DNA of 64,000 nucleotides from Listeria floridensis FSL S10-1187 (GCF_000525875.1 NZ_AODF01000001.1:288519-352518), one strand, 5' to 3'; numbered from the stretch's first letter, positions 29,369-41,105 are shown. Translations and numbers: made by a program. The notes: generated by a model from the sequence alone, not told the origin.

Positions 29369-30055
29369 TTAGAGCACCTCCTTTTCAGGAAACTTCATCT
29401 CTTCATAAAGCTTGCCAAGCAGCCAATAACCGCTTGCTTCATAATACTCATTCTGCTCAACATCAACCGCAATTAAACGCTCGTGCCAAACAAAAACGAA
29501 AAACTGCTGGTAAAACTTCGGATTCGACTCCTCACGTGGTATTTCTTTCGTCCGGAAAAATTCCATACTCAAAAAACGCTCATCCGGAACAGCTTCAGCC
29601 GCCCGCTTACGCTCGTCAAAAGTCAGCTTCTTGGTTAAAAATGTTGTTTCTTCCTCGCTGATTTCTCTCCGTAATAGGGGAAAATGATTTCTCAGTAACG
29701 CTAAAACGAACACCTTATCGAGCACTTCAAATCGATAAGCCTTGTTCTCTTCTATTTCAATCAAAATATAAGCATTTTCTGGATTAGTCTCGCTAAATCC
29801 AAATAAAAACTGGTTTAACCTAATATAGTTCTGACATTTTTGATACACTTCAAGCGCTTCAACTACCAAAGCGCCGCCGTCCGTTATTTGACCCGATTCA
29901 TTCAAAATGTTCTTTGCCATTAAATTTTTATGAGCTTCTTCAAAGTTTCCTTCCAGTTCAAAAAGCGTTCTGCCAGGGAGTCCGAAAACCGTTTCGCCAC
30001 CAAAAGCAGAAATCAGTAAAAATAATTCTTCGGTTTTAAAAGTATCGCTTGTCAT
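29369..30055 (-). CDS. T7SS locus protein, DUF5081-like (228 residues)
   Basis: Cytosolic protein of unknown function that resembles the DUF5081 proteins of Listeria T7SS loci. Seen: no signal peptide, mixed alpha/beta composition, segments FLFGFSETNPENAYILIEIEENKAYRF and FFVFVWHERLIAVDVEQNEYY. The layout is reminiscent of EspG-type secretion chaperones but that is only a guess. Start and previous stop overlap (ATGA), and its stop abuts the next ATG, so translation is coupled. Confidence 0.6.
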   Translation of the reverse strand: MTSDTFKTEELFLLISAFGGETVFGLPGRTLFELEGNFEEAHKNLMAKNILNESGQITDGGALVVEALEVYQKCQNYIRLNQFLFGFSETNPENAYILIEIEENKAYRFEVLDKVFVLALLRNHFPLLRREISEEETTFLTKKLTFDERKRAAEAVPDERFLSMEFFRTKEIPREESNPKFYQQFFVFVWHERLIAVDVEQNEYYEASGYWLLGKLYEEMKFPEKEVL

Positions 30056-30351
30056 AGGTTTTTCACCTCGCGTACCTCACTTGTATCCTCAAAGTCAGCC
30101 AAATACCCATTCAAATTTTTCAGCGCCTTGCTTTGCTTCTTAAATTCCTTCTTCACCTCAGCGTGATACTTTTCAATTAGCTCCATGTACGTCAAAAAAG
30201 CATCCCGCGCTTTACCGTCCCATTTTGCTGAACTTGCATAAGAAATAATCGCTTTACACTTTTTGTGCGTAGAACTGAGCGCATCTTCGACAATTTTGGC
30301 TTGTTGTTTAGCTGTCTCTACTTTTTCTGCACTGATTTTCACGTCTGCCAT
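30052..30351 (-). CDS. WXG100-like protein (99 residues)
   Basis: A 99-residue helical hairpin of the Esx size. It begins MADVKISAEKVETAKQQAKI, has a central SSAKWDGKARDAFLTY in which WDG stands at the WXG turn, and a second long helix (YHAEVKKEFKKQSKALKNLNGYLADFE). This is the best candidate for an exported Esx-type substrate in the window. It overlaps the upstream gene by 13 nt and the downstream gene by 4 nt. Confidence 0.7.
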   Translation of the reverse strand: MADVKISAEKVETAKQQAKIVEDALSSTHKKCKAIISYASSAKWDGKARDAFLTYMELIEKYHAEVKKEFKKQSKALKNLNGYLADFEDTSEVREVKNL

Positions 30352-30740
30352 TTTCTAAGCCGCTCCTTCCGTTCCTCTGCTTCCCGTTCTTTACGGCGTT
30401 GCTCAAGCAGTTCCTCATGAACTACTTGAGCTTTATATTCTTCATATTTCTCGTAAGCCTTGCTTCTAGCACTTACAAGTTCCGACCGCTTTTCTTTCTC
30501 GCGGCTCAAATCCTTCTTTAACTTGTCCGTTAGTTTTTCCCGTTTTACATCAAAATGATTAGACGGTATCTTGCTGTTTGATAGATTCGGCACCGAATTT
30601 TGATAGCTCTTAATAAATTTTTCAGCCTCATCAATCCGCTTATCATGTTCGCGAACCGCTTCTTTCAAATAATCGTGTAGCTTGTCATAATCGTCTCGTT
30701 TCACCTCAGTAGGAGTCCTTCCAAATCCGAAAAGTCCCAT
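30339..30740 (-). CDS. Coiled-coil T7SS-associated protein (133 residues)
   Basis: Highly charged, helical protein (KLTDKLKKDLSREKEKRSELV..., EELLEQRRKEREAEERKERL) without signal peptide or WXG motif; family not recognised (DUF5082/5083-like proteins occupy this place in other T7SS loci). The start MGLFGFGRTP has GGAGGGAG upstream and lies 21 bp after the corrected essC stop. Confidence 0.6.
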   Translation of the reverse strand: MGLFGFGRTPTEVKRDDYDKLHDYLKEAVREHDKRIDEAEKFIKSYQNSVPNLSNSKIPSNHFDVKREKLTDKLKKDLSREKEKRSELVSARSKAYEKYEEYKAQVVHEELLEQRRKEREAEERKERLRKWQT

Positions 30741-30761
30741 CTTTCTCCCTCCTTGTTGCCT

Positions 30762-33700
30762 TTACAGCGGTGCTATAAGTTTAATTCGTTCTGCCTGACC
30801 TTGCTTAATGTAATAGGCTTCATACGGCGGTAGTGGCTGTTCTTTATACGGCTTGTTCATTACATCAAGCACGCTTTGGTCGCTGATTCTGCCGAGAAGT
30901 ATTCCCGTTTTTTGTTTCTTAAATGCCGCCGATACATCATCATAAGCTCGATAAATCTGCCCGCTAACGGCACCTGCGACAAAAATAATACCATACGTGC
31001 GCCTTGATCAACTAAGCGCTGCAAACCAGTTTGCGAACTGATCGAAAGATTTTCCGCAAGAAATGCTGTATCTGCTACCACAACTACAACAGGCGTGATT
31101 CCCCGGATAAAGTCTTGTAGCAAACCATTTCCTCCCGATTCCGCTTGATAGTTTTGCCACGCTTGTTCCCTATTTTCAAGTAGCCCCGTCAGTTGCTCAA
31201 CAACATGATCAAAGCTCGTCGTATCATTCCCATATAAGTTTATGCGACCGCGATAAGCTTGGAATCGTCCCGTCGATCCGTCAAGAATCGCCATGTCCGT
31301 ATTCGCAGTTTGACTGAGAATCTCAAGCAACGACAGCATTGTCCGCTCAATCAAATCATTCATATCTGCAAGCACGAGTGTATGACCATTTTTTTGTAAA
31401 TTCAAATCGATTGGCTCTACATCTTCAAAGTCGACCGCAAATGGAACCGCTCCGCTCGAAAGCATTGCCGTAACCTTCGAGTCAGCCAAGTATTCCTTAA
31501 GCGGCAACACATCCGGCACCATCGGAATCGGCGCTGGAACGGCTCCCTTCCAGTCCGCCTCCATTTTCGCAGCCTCATCTTGAATCGCTTCAATAATTTC
31601 AAGCGTATCTGCACCTTGAACCGGCAATGCCGCTTGGAATAACGTTGGATTTTCAAGCTTCACAAGCCCGCGTCCAGCCATTTCTTCAATCGTCAGATCC
31701 GTCTTACCGACAATATTGCGTGGTTCAGTCGGATCAATCATATAAAGCGAAATTTGTGTCTTAATATTCGCCAAAACCTGCATTCGAATCGCATTCGTGC
31801 GCACAGCGCTGATCGCAAGGTGAATCCCAACCCCAGCACCTTCACGTGCCACTTGCGCGACAAGTTTCTCAAAATCATCCTTATAAGCCGCTTCCTGTAC
31901 CGAATCAAACGCATCAATCACAAGCAGAATCGAAGGAACTTCCGTACCACTTGCCTTTTCATACATTTCAATATTCGCTACACCATATTCGCTCAGCTTC
32001 TGCTTACGTTCCTTCAGTTCACGCGTCATCCGGCGAATCAGTTTATGCATCTTAATTTCCTCATCCACCATAATCGTATCCGCAACATGCGGCAAATCTT
32101 TCAGTGGCAAGAGACCATTCGTACCCAAATCCAGCAAATAAACATGCAAACGTTCCGGATTATGCTCACGAGCAAGACTCATTACAAGTGTTTGGAGGAA
32201 CGTTGATTTACCATATCCAGGACTAGAAAACACCGCTAAGTGCCCATCTTTCGCCAAATCAAGTTGAAGCGGCTCCTGCGCTTGCATCTCTGGAATATCT
32301 AGGAATCCAACAATCGGCATAAGCGGATGCTTCGGAGCTTTCCAGCCGAAACGGTAATCAATCGGCGCTAAGTCCGGCAAGAAAATCTGCTCCGCAAGCG
32401 GTGGAAGCCAAGGACGCGGAAGCGGTTCAATCTGCTCGCTTTCCGTATAATCATGAATATGATCAATGACCGCATCAAGCTCAGAAGGCAACTTCGTCAG
32501 ATCTTCTTTCTTATCTAAACCGCTTAAATCCTCCGTTAAAATGTCATACTGCCCAAGATCATTAATCGCATAGACCGTCGTGTCCAAATAATCTTCATTT
32601 TCCTTATCCGGCACATAATCCGCGCCGCTCCAAGCACTTTGGAACAACTCATAAATCTCATTATTACCGACTTGGAGATACGCCCGCCCTGGCAAAGTAA
32701 TATCAGCCGCATCAGGCGTCTTCAAAATCTCATTTGAATCGCTCGCATTTTGCACTTTAAGCGCCAGTTTAAACTTCGAGTTCGACCAAATTTGATCATC
32801 AACAACGCCGCTTGGTTTTTGCGTTGCAAGAATTAAATGAATCCCAAGCGAACGTCCAATCCGCGCCGTTGAAACAAGTTCCTTCATAAACTCAGGCTGT
32901 TCAGACTTCAACTCCGCAAACTCATCCGAAATTAAAAACAAATGCGGCATCGCTTCCGTTGCTTTTCCTTGTTTGTATAATTTTTGATATTGATTAATAT
33001 GGTTCACATCATGCTCGCCGAACAAGCGCTGCCGTTTTTGCAGTTCCGCTTTGATCGAAGCAAGCGCCCGCATCGACTGTGCCCCATCAAGGTTCGTAAT
33101 TGTACCAAGTAAATGCGGCATGTTTTTAAACAAGTTCGCCATTCCGCCGCCTTTGTAGTCAATCAAAAGAAAGGCGACTTCATACGGATGGAAATTCACT
33201 GCAAGTGAAATAATATACGATTGGATAATTTCCGATTTCCCAGAACCCGTCGTTCCGGCCACAAGTCCATGCGGCCCATGTGCCTTTTCATGCAAATTCA
33301 GATTGACAATATCTTCCTTGCCGCGCAAACCGAGCGGCACCGCAAGACTCTTATACGTTTCATTTTTCGCCCAGCGCTGAGCGATCCCAAGCTCTTCCAC
33401 ACGCTCCACACCATACATTTCCAAGAAAGTAACCGATTCAGGAATCGAATTTTTCAAGTTCTGAAGATGATTAAGCGGCGCAAGCGCCCTCGAAATAGCT
33501 TCCTTATCGAATCCAGCAGGCAAGTGGTCTGGAACAAACGCGCGATCCACAAGTTCCCCTTGTTCCAAGATAATATTTCCACTATTTTGGTCGCGAATAT
33601 CAACGACCGTCTTCACGTTCTCAGGCAGACTTTGCATCACATCTTGAACAAAAACAAGTGAAACGCCAAGTTCACTTGGATCTTCATTGAAAAACTCCAT

Positions 33701-35272
33701 CACCGTGTGATCCAAAACAAGTTTTTCATCCGTAATTAAAACCACATAATGCGGCGCAAAAAATAATTTCTCATTTTGATTCGGGCGCTCCGCAATAGCT
33801 TGTTTCCGCTCTTTCAGAATCTGATAGAGCGAATTTAAAACCTGATCGCGCGAACGTTCATGATAAACAAAACCACGAACATTCACATCACGAATATTCG
33901 CATGCGGCAACCAGCGCATCCAATCCCATTCGGTTTTTTCTTCCTCAGGGAAAATCGTAACAAATTGCAAATCATAATAACTGTGAAACAAAGCCGTTTG
34001 CATCACGAGCATCTTAAGCTGTTCAAGCACGAGCTTACGCGGCCCAATATAACCAACCGGCCCATTCATTAGATCCGTTGCCACAGGAACATGTTTGACA
34101 TCAAGATACTCGCCCTTAAGCCGCTCCGCTTCCGTCACAAGCTCATCCTTATCAAGCGTAAATTCTTCCTCACGAAAATCGACCGAAAAACTGCTCGGCT
34201 CCGTCCCCGTCCCAACACGGAATGTCAGGAAATCGTGATGCATCCGCGTTTTTTCATAAATGCGCGAATCAATCCGTAGCGCCATATCACGAATCTCTGT
34301 AATACTCGGATAGTGATAATCCAAGGCTTTACGCTGTTTCTCAGAAGCATCAAACAATTCTTTCGTTTTCCGTTTCAAATACAAATCGTAGTTTTCTTCG
34401 CGGTCTTTCATGTCAACCTTATATTTTTTGCTGTTTTTGATATAAGTAGTCAGTGACATAATCACCGTCATCCCTGTCATCGCAAGCGTCATCAAGATAT
34501 AGATACCACGCGGCTGAAAAATCGAGATTAACACCGTGATCGCAATCATCACAAGCGGCGGTAGAATCAGTTTGAGAATCCCTTCTGTCGGCTTGGCCGG
34601 CTTGGCAGAAGGCTTTGAAAGTGTAATCTTGTCTTCCGGTGCGCGGTAGATAATCCGCGGTGAACGATGATAATCCGGATAATCTGCCCCAAAAACGCTG
34701 TCAGCCGCATAAAGCGAAGCAAGTCGCGTTTCAAAGCTGTTCTTTGGCCCCGTTAACGTAAGCTCATCTTGCCCAACAGCAATTTGAATCCCGCCGATGT
34801 ACAGCTGATCACCAGCACCAAGCGCAATCGTCCCCTTTTCAGCACGTTCAAAATTGTAATAAATTTCGCCGCCGAAAATATGAGCCTCAAAAAGCGCTTC
34901 TTTCGTGTCGCGTAAGAGTACAAAATCGACCGGTAAGTTCCGCAAAACCACATCATTCTCGCTACCCGAACCGAAAGTCACAGAAAGCTCAGCCGAAACA
35001 TCAAACGTCTCTACAACCAAATCATCCGCGAGAAAAAGCGACAAAGGTTTTGCTTCCTCCAGCTCAATTTTTGTCAGCGAATTAAACTCCAGCGCCGTGC
35101 TTCCAGCAAACCACGTCTCTTCTTGCAAATTTACATCAAAACCGCTATTCAGTTCAGGATAGCAAATATCATCTTCATGACCGCTACCGATCCGAACCAC
35201 TTTACCCGGCTCCAAATGGTGTTTATGACAGGTTGTCCCGTTCGTCACAATTAGTAAAGCTTTGTTCATCAT
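30762..35272 (-). CDS. essC: T7SS FtsK/SpoIIIE-family ATPase EssC (frameshift near C-terminus)
   Basis: Motor of the type VII secretion system. From the N-terminus: two FHA-like beta domains (residues 1-190 or so), two transmembrane helices (LKLILPPLVMIAITVLISIF, YILMTLAMTGMTVIMSLT), a helical linker, then tandem FtsK/SpoIIIE domains. Walker A is GTTGSGKS in the first and SSPGYGKST in the second; the third (ADMNDLIERT) is degenerate, as is usual. As written the protein ends at 30860 in an implausible basic tail. One more base at the A5 run 30981-30985 restores a normal EssC end (VAGAVSGQIYRAYDDVSAAF...) to 30762. The length, about 1,500 residues, is then that of the family. Confidence 0.93.
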
Positions 35273-35286
35273 GGTTCATTCTCCCT

Positions 35287-36462
35287 TTATTCCGACTTCT
35301 CTTCATCACTGGTTAATTTCTCTTGATACTTTTTCAATTCCTCTTCAATTTTCGTTTGCTTCTCTACCGCTTGGTCACCAGAAATGCTCTTGTCATTTTG
35401 TACTTCTTCAAGCTGTTTAGTGAGTGCATATAAAATCAGCACATTATCTTGTAGCCGTTTTCCTGTATCAAGCGACGCATCGAAATCACCGCGCCCATTA
35501 TAAATCCAGTACAGCAAGTTCTCTTGATCCGATTTCAAACTTAGCGTTTTCATAATGTTTTCTTTTTTCTTGTCATCAAGCTGTTCCCCTTGCAAATATG
35601 AAAAAGCCAGCTGATATTTCGCCGTTTGTGGAAGGTTTTCCGGTTTTTCATCCTCTAAATCCGTAATGACCTTTGAATAGTCCGTTTTCAAGAAATTTTC
35701 ATTCGCCGTAAGGAGCCTATCTTGATAAGGCACTTTGAAAAAGGCAAAATAGCCAAGCGGAACCGCTAAAATCAGTGCCGCAATAATAAATCCAATAGCT
35801 AGCCCTTTGAAAGTACGAAACTTTTTGCGCGGAATAAGCGCCAGATTTTTTTCTACATTTTGTTGCTCTTTGATATAAGCTTCCTGAAGAATTTCCGTCA
35901 ATTCCTGAACCGTCTTCGCTTCCGTAATTTGTTTTTCAAACGCCGTCCCACGCGCATTTTGAATCGCACCGGAGTAAAGATTATCGAAATTGTACTTCTT
36001 CGAAAACATCGCAATAATCAGGGCTTGGTATTGCTTGAAAAATTTGCCATCCGATAACTCATATGGCGGTAAAATATCTTTCAACCCGCGATGTATAATT
36101 TGCGGCATTAAATTATCATCAAAAACCAAATTTTCCGGGTGAATAAAAAACGTAAAACGCGTTCCAACAAGTCTTTCCAAAGTCCCTACATTTTTTAGTG
36201 CGCGCAGCTTCTCAAGCCGCGTCATCTTAAGTACAGCATCGAAGCGAGAAGCCTCTTCCGAAATCGTGTAATTCATTATGTACGCATCGTGTTCATGCTT
36301 AGCTACTGCCGTAACAAAATACGGCGCAGGCCTTTCCAGTAAAGCAAGCTGACCACGTTCTTTCACTCGCGTTCGGCTTTCTGGAAATATCACTTGGCAA
36401 TTTCCATCTTCATAGTTAAAATCGTAGTTTACGCCATCCATTTCAATCGTTTTTTTCATCAT
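35287..36462 (-). CDS. essB: T7SS component EssB (YukC family)
   Basis: Membrane scaffold of the T7SS. A kinase-like cytosolic domain (residues 1-210, with LLERPAPYFVTAVAKHEHDAY) is followed by one transmembrane helix (LAIGFIIAALILAVPLGYFAFF) and an extracellular helical domain (TDLEDEKPENLPQTAKYQLAFSY...). Length is about 391 residues, as usual. Several Met codons cluster at the start; I take ATG 36462, 8 nt after GGGAG. It sits 14 bp before essC. Confidence 0.95.
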   Translation of the reverse strand: MMKKTIEMDGVNYDFNYEDGNCQVIFPESRTRVKERGQLALLERPAPYFVTAVAKHEHDAYIMNYTISEEASRFDAVLKMTRLEKLRALKNVGTLERLVGTRFTFFIHPENLVFDDNLMPQIIHRGLKDILPPYELSDGKFFKQYQALIIAMFSKKYNFDNLYSGAIQNARGTAFEKQITEAKTVQELTEILQEAYIKEQQNVEKNLALIPRKKFRTFKGLAIGFIIAALILAVPLGYFAFFKVPYQDRLLTANENFLKTDYSKVITDLEDEKPENLPQTAKYQLAFSYLQGEQLDDKKKENIMKTLSLKSDQENLLYWIYNGRGDFDASLDTGKRLQDNVLILYALTKQLEEVQNDKSISGDQAVEKQTKIEEELKKYQEKLTSDEEKSE

Positions 36463-36476
36463 CACGTCTTCTCCCT

Positions 36477-36728
36477 TTATAGAATTTGCAGAACATCCCC
36501 ATCTGCAATATGGTGGTCCGTCAGTTTATCATCATCACTTAAAAGAATCCCTTTATTAACAGCCTTAATCGCACAAGTTGAACCGTTTGGCCGCTCAAGA
36601 TTAAGCGTGTTTGCCAGATTTAAAATCAGCGCGCGAACCGTCTGGTGCAGCGGAATTCTCAGATCATAAGTCGGCTGACCCCAGCGTGTAAAGTCAACCG
36701 TTACATTAATGTGTGTCTTTTTTGCCAT
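36477..36728 (-). CDS. esaB: T7SS ubiquitin-like protein EsaB (YukD family)
   Basis: Small cytosolic ubiquitin-fold protein of the T7SS. The 83-residue sequence has the beta-grasp pattern (HINVTVDFTRWGQPTYDLRIPLHQTV...), ending DGDVLQIL. Two ATGs are possible; AGGAGG lies 8 nt before 36728, so MAKKTH is the start. Confidence 0.94.
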   Translation of the reverse strand: MAKKTHINVTVDFTRWGQPTYDLRIPLHQTVRALILNLANTLNLERPNGSTCAIKAVNKGILLSDDDKLTDHHIADGDVLQIL

Positions 36729-36740
36729 GTCCATCTCCTC

Positions 36741-37245
36741 CTATTCAAAAACCTTGCGGCTCACCGCATAGATACCGCCAGCAAGCACTAAACCCGCTCC
36801 TGCAAGAACAAAGAGTGTCGTTTTCCCCGCTTTATTTTCCTGCTCATCCGCATCTCCCTTATCAACTGATGCAGCTACTTGATATTCTCCATCAAATAGT
36901 TTCGCTTGCACTTGCTGCGCCGTTTGATCCGATTTCTCTTCACCCGTAAACAGCTGATCCTTCATCTTCTGATACGCATCTTGTTCCGCTTTCTTTTTTT
37001 TGACTAATCTCACGATCGAGCTTGTCCGTAAAAAGCGGTATCCCAAGTTTATCAAGCACCGTTTCCTTAGCGGCAGCTTCATCAGACGCCGCTTTCTCGG
37101 CGTCCGTTTCCTCCAAGCGATCCGTTTTAAGCTCCATCTTACCGTCATTATCTAAGTAGCCGTTTTCCGCAGCAACAGCATCCAAACTCGCGAAACTGCA
37201 GCTGATCAGAAAACAAAGTCCAAGGCAAACCCTAAGCTTTTTCAT
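36741..37245 (-). CDS. essA: T7SS membrane protein EssA (one frameshift)
   Basis: Single-pass T7SS membrane protein with an N-terminal signal-like helix (MKKLRVCLGLCFLISCSFASLDAVA), an extracytoplasmic acidic region and a C-terminal helix (KTTLFVLAGAGLVLAGGIYAVSRKVFE). The two halves are in different frames, joined at a run of eight T (plus strand) at 36994-37001; one base fewer gives REISQKKKAEQDAYQKM. AGGAGG precedes ATG 37245. Its start overlaps the esaA stop by 14 bp. Confidence 0.88.
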
Positions 37246-40200
37246 CGTGAAGCTCCTCCTTTTCGCCGGATCTATGAAAAACAAACAAATTAAGCACGAT
37301 AAAGACAATCGCTGCGCCAATTAACGCATAAGTCAGCATCAAGAAATTGTTTTCTCCATTTAAAAGTCGATTGAGCAGAGTTTCTATATATTCAAGCGGC
37401 GAATAGGTTTGCAGTTTCCCGAACATCGAGTTGCGGTCTGTCGCTAATCCAATCGCATTCGTCAAGAATAAATACATGCTCATCAGCGCTAAAATCAAGA
37501 ACATTCCGATCATACCAAGCTGCCGCAATAAATAAGTAAATCCAGCGACAAGCACAAGCATCACAAGCGTGCAAATCCCTATCCAAAGGACAAATCCGAT
37601 TTCACCAACATCAAAAATTCTGCCTGATACCAATCCAATGACAATTCCTTCAAGAACCGCGGCTGCCGTTGTCAAAAACGTTAGCGGCAAGTTGCTTGAA
37701 GCAATCGAAAGCTCTTCCCGAAATACATCTTTTTGTCGCCTTTTCTTCTCATACGTTGCAATCACATAACCCGTAAATAGCGCTACGAGCGTAAAGATCA
37801 GCGTCATATAATAAGGTGTCGTTTTATCCCCCGCAATAATCGCCTTGCCATTAACTTTTTCTACCGGACTACTTAAGAAGTTATAGAGATTCTCATTTTG
37901 CCGTTCGCCGACACGGCTATTATTCATCACTTGCGAAAAATTCTTCGAGAATTTTTCATCAGCTTGAAGTTGTTTCGCGAGCGAGCTTGCAAGTGAGCCT
38001 GCTTCGTTAACTAAATTTTTTCCGCTTTGTTGAATCCCTTTTGCTTCATTATCAATTGCATCAAACGTTTTATATACCCCATCAGCCGCATCGAGGTTTG
38101 CACCTGTCGTTTGCGCAAGACTGGAACTTTGAGCAAGCAAACCGCCGAAATCGCCGCTAAGCGCCATCGTAGCTGCTTGTTCTTCAGCCGTTTTCCCAAC
38201 CACATTCGTCTGGTCTTCCGCGAGCAGAACACTTTGCTTGCGCCAGTTTTCGATTTCTGCGAGCAGCTTCGCAAGACTTTCATTATTCGAAACCGCCTCA
38301 GCATTCGCCGCGACAAGTCGCGCCGAAAGATCGACCGAGCGCCCATCCGCGTCCGTCATCAGCACTTTATAGGCCGCAATTTGATCTTCAAAAGCTTGAA
38401 GCCGCGCCTTATAAGCCGTCACAACATGACTCGTCGATTTGTCTGCAATCGCCCCAATCAAATCGTTATTCGTACCGTAGAAAATTGAATAATATGATCC
38501 GGCGCTAGCCGCATCCGTCAGCGACTTACCAGAAAGATCGTCCGTCTTCCAGTCGATGCCATAATAAAGCGCAAACAGCTGCCCCGCTTGCTCGTACTGC
38601 TTCGTCACCCCAGTAATAAAACTCATTAGATCAAGCCCGCCAGACGTAATCTCATCATCCGTAAAATAAGCAGCCGGTTTTGTTTTAAGCGAGTATCCAT
38701 CTGTTAAAATCGGTGCCGTAGCAACCTCCGCGGCGCCAGAATTATCTACCGGAAGATTCTGTTCCGCTTGGCCCGCTTCCACACCTTCCGAACCGTTGGA
38801 TTCACCGCTTTCTTCCGAATTTTCACCTGTTCCCGGATCACTTGGATCAGCGCCGCCAGAACCGCCGGCTGTATTATCTTTCATTTCAACCGCCGAAACA
38901 CCCCAAGAAGGCGATCCAGTGAGCGTCACAAAGTCCGTTGCAACCACATTTCCTTTCAGCTTAGGAACAGCCTTAAGCTCATAACTTACCGCATCAGCTT
39001 CATTTGCGAAATCGATGGTCATTTCTGTCCACGGCATTCCGCTTGTTACATTGACAGCAACCGGTATTTTATCTCCCGCTTGATTTGTTTTTATCACCGT
39101 GATGTCATTTGCACCAATTGCAAAGTGGGAATCTACCCATAGATGCAGTTTGACATTTTCTGTATCCGAGCTTTTAAGCGTAAAACTCTCCGTTTCAAGT
39201 TCAATACCATTTGTTCGCAAATCTGCTGCTTTCTGATCCAGCAACACGGCAATTTTTTCAGAGAAAGGATTGCTTTCCGTCCCGTCTGAATTAACCTTTG
39301 GCTTTTGCTGCAATTGCTCATTCGTAAAGTTATATTCCGGATATGTCAACATGAATTTCTTCGCAGCAAACTTCATTGATTGATACTGATCCACCGTAAA
39401 GCCGAGCTTCTCCATCACACTTGCATTATAATAATCAAGCTGTTTAATCGCATTTGCAAAATAATCGAGGAAACGCTTATCAATATCCGGTTTCAAATCC
39501 GCAATTCGATACTGTTCATTTTTCCCATCCGCTTGCCCCGATAAAATTTGCAGCAGTTCTGTTTTTACCGATTCTTGCAAATCTGCATTAATCGTCGTTT
39601 GTAACGTACTGTCCAGATTCGCAATTCGTTCATTTGTATCCTTAATATAATTTTGCAGTGCCGTAGCTTGAGACATCAACGAGAGCGATCCATCAAGCGT
39701 TTGAAGTTCACTGTAAAGCACACTATTTGCTTGCTCAAGCGCAGTTAAATCCGCCGAAACATCAGAACTCGAAAGCCCCGCCGTGTACTTCTGCAAATTA
39801 TCCGAAAGAGCCGTTCCAAACGGTGCATTCGCTTCCTGCTGTGCAATTAGTGCATCAAGCGTCTTTTTATACTGTTCATTTGAAAGACCCGCTTCCTTGA
39901 GTGAAGCTTCATGCCCTTTTAGCAAATCTTGAAAACTTGTGAAACTTGTTTTTGAAACCCCAGTATAATCCTGAACCGCCTTAAACTGCTCCGTGTAGCC
40001 CGAAAGCGGATCATTAACCCCCGAATTAAAACGATCATTTTGTGTCTTTTGTTTGGCTACAAGTGTCTTGATATTATCCTGAGCTTCCTGCAAGTTCGTT
40101 AAAATGCTGGCGAAATAAACGTCGATTACCCGCTTATTCATATCCTCTAACAAATTAGATGCCGTTTTCTCCGCCTCAACCTTGAGATCATTATTGCCCG

Positions 40201-40595
40201 TATCATTAATCTTATAGTTCACGACAATTTTCTCCGGGTTGTCAGACGTCAAAGAGAGTGCTTTTTTTGAGAAATCACTCGGTATCACAATCATCAAATT
40301 ATACACATCGCGCTTCAAACCGCTTTCAGCAACACCTCGGCTAACCGTTGCCCAGTCATGCGTCGTATCCTTCAACACACTCGTTTGAATTGCATCGCCG
40401 AAACGATAATTTTTACCAGAATAATCCGCGCCTTGATCTTCATTGACGAACGCAATGTTCATTTTATGTACTTCCGTACCTTGAATTTTCGTGTCACGGC
40501 TAAGCGTTTGATTGAGCCCGAGAACTGAAACAATCCCCGCCAGTGCTAACGCCAGCACTAAAAAAAAGCAAAATTTTCCATCTAATCTTCTTCAT
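37232..40595 (-). CDS. esaA: T7SS membrane protein EsaA (YueB family; frameshift at the start)
   Basis: Large T7SS membrane protein. It has an N-terminal helix, a long extracellular domain rich in Asn, Gln and coiled-coil segments (residues 40-900) with a Gly/Ser/Glu-rich stretch in the middle (PSDPGTGENSEESGESNG), and a C-terminal block of about five membrane helices. In Bacillus the family serves as phage receptor. The ATG with GGGAGTGGG upstream is at 40595 (MKKIRWKILL). A run of eight A (plus strand, 40560-40567) shifts the frame; with seven it reads LLFLVLALALAGIVSVLG. It is the first gene of the operon: no esxA precedes it. Confidence 0.92.
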
Positions 40596-41105
40596 ACCTA
40601 TCCCACTCCCGTTTCTTAATGACCATCTTCTTTTATCCTAACAGTAAAATAAGCCATGTAACTCAAAGCTACATAGCTCTTCGTATCGTAGTTGAATCTC
40701 GTTGCATACAACAAAGTTCAAAAACCGAAGTTTTGCGATAATTAATTATCGTATTCTTCCTTTACATCATGATCTGTTTTGTTCTTTGAAGTATCCATTT
40801 GAGTTCAGAATGATTAAGTTTGGCTTAGCGAAGGTAAGTTCCCCTGTGAGCGAATGATTTCACTTTGAATACTTCCTTTTCCGTATAGCGTTGTTTTTTT
40901 TCTCTTTTCCCATCTTACCTAGCAAGTATAGCATAGAACATTGGCTATAATTGTGACAATAAATCGAACATTTGACGTTGTAATATTATTATCTCAAAAT
41001 TCCATTTGTTGATGAAAAATAAGTAGATTTAATCGGACTTTCTTCCCTTTTTATATCGGAAAAGGTTATAATATAGCTAACTTACATTGAGGAGGATTTT
41101 ATACT
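40596..41105. other. Divergent intergenic region between esaA and rpiB
   Basis: 510 bp without a coding sequence. In Listeria and Staphylococcus an esxA gene usually lies before esaA; no reading frame with a WXG motif is present here. TATAAT near 41069 is a likely rpiB -10 box. A plausible esaA promoter has TTGAGT with TAGGAT about 19 bp away on the minus strand, which is weak. Confidence 0.5.

Noticed and set aside
40596..41105. A hidden esxA gene
   Set aside because: No reading frame of about 90-100 codons with W-x-G is present in any frame of either strand.
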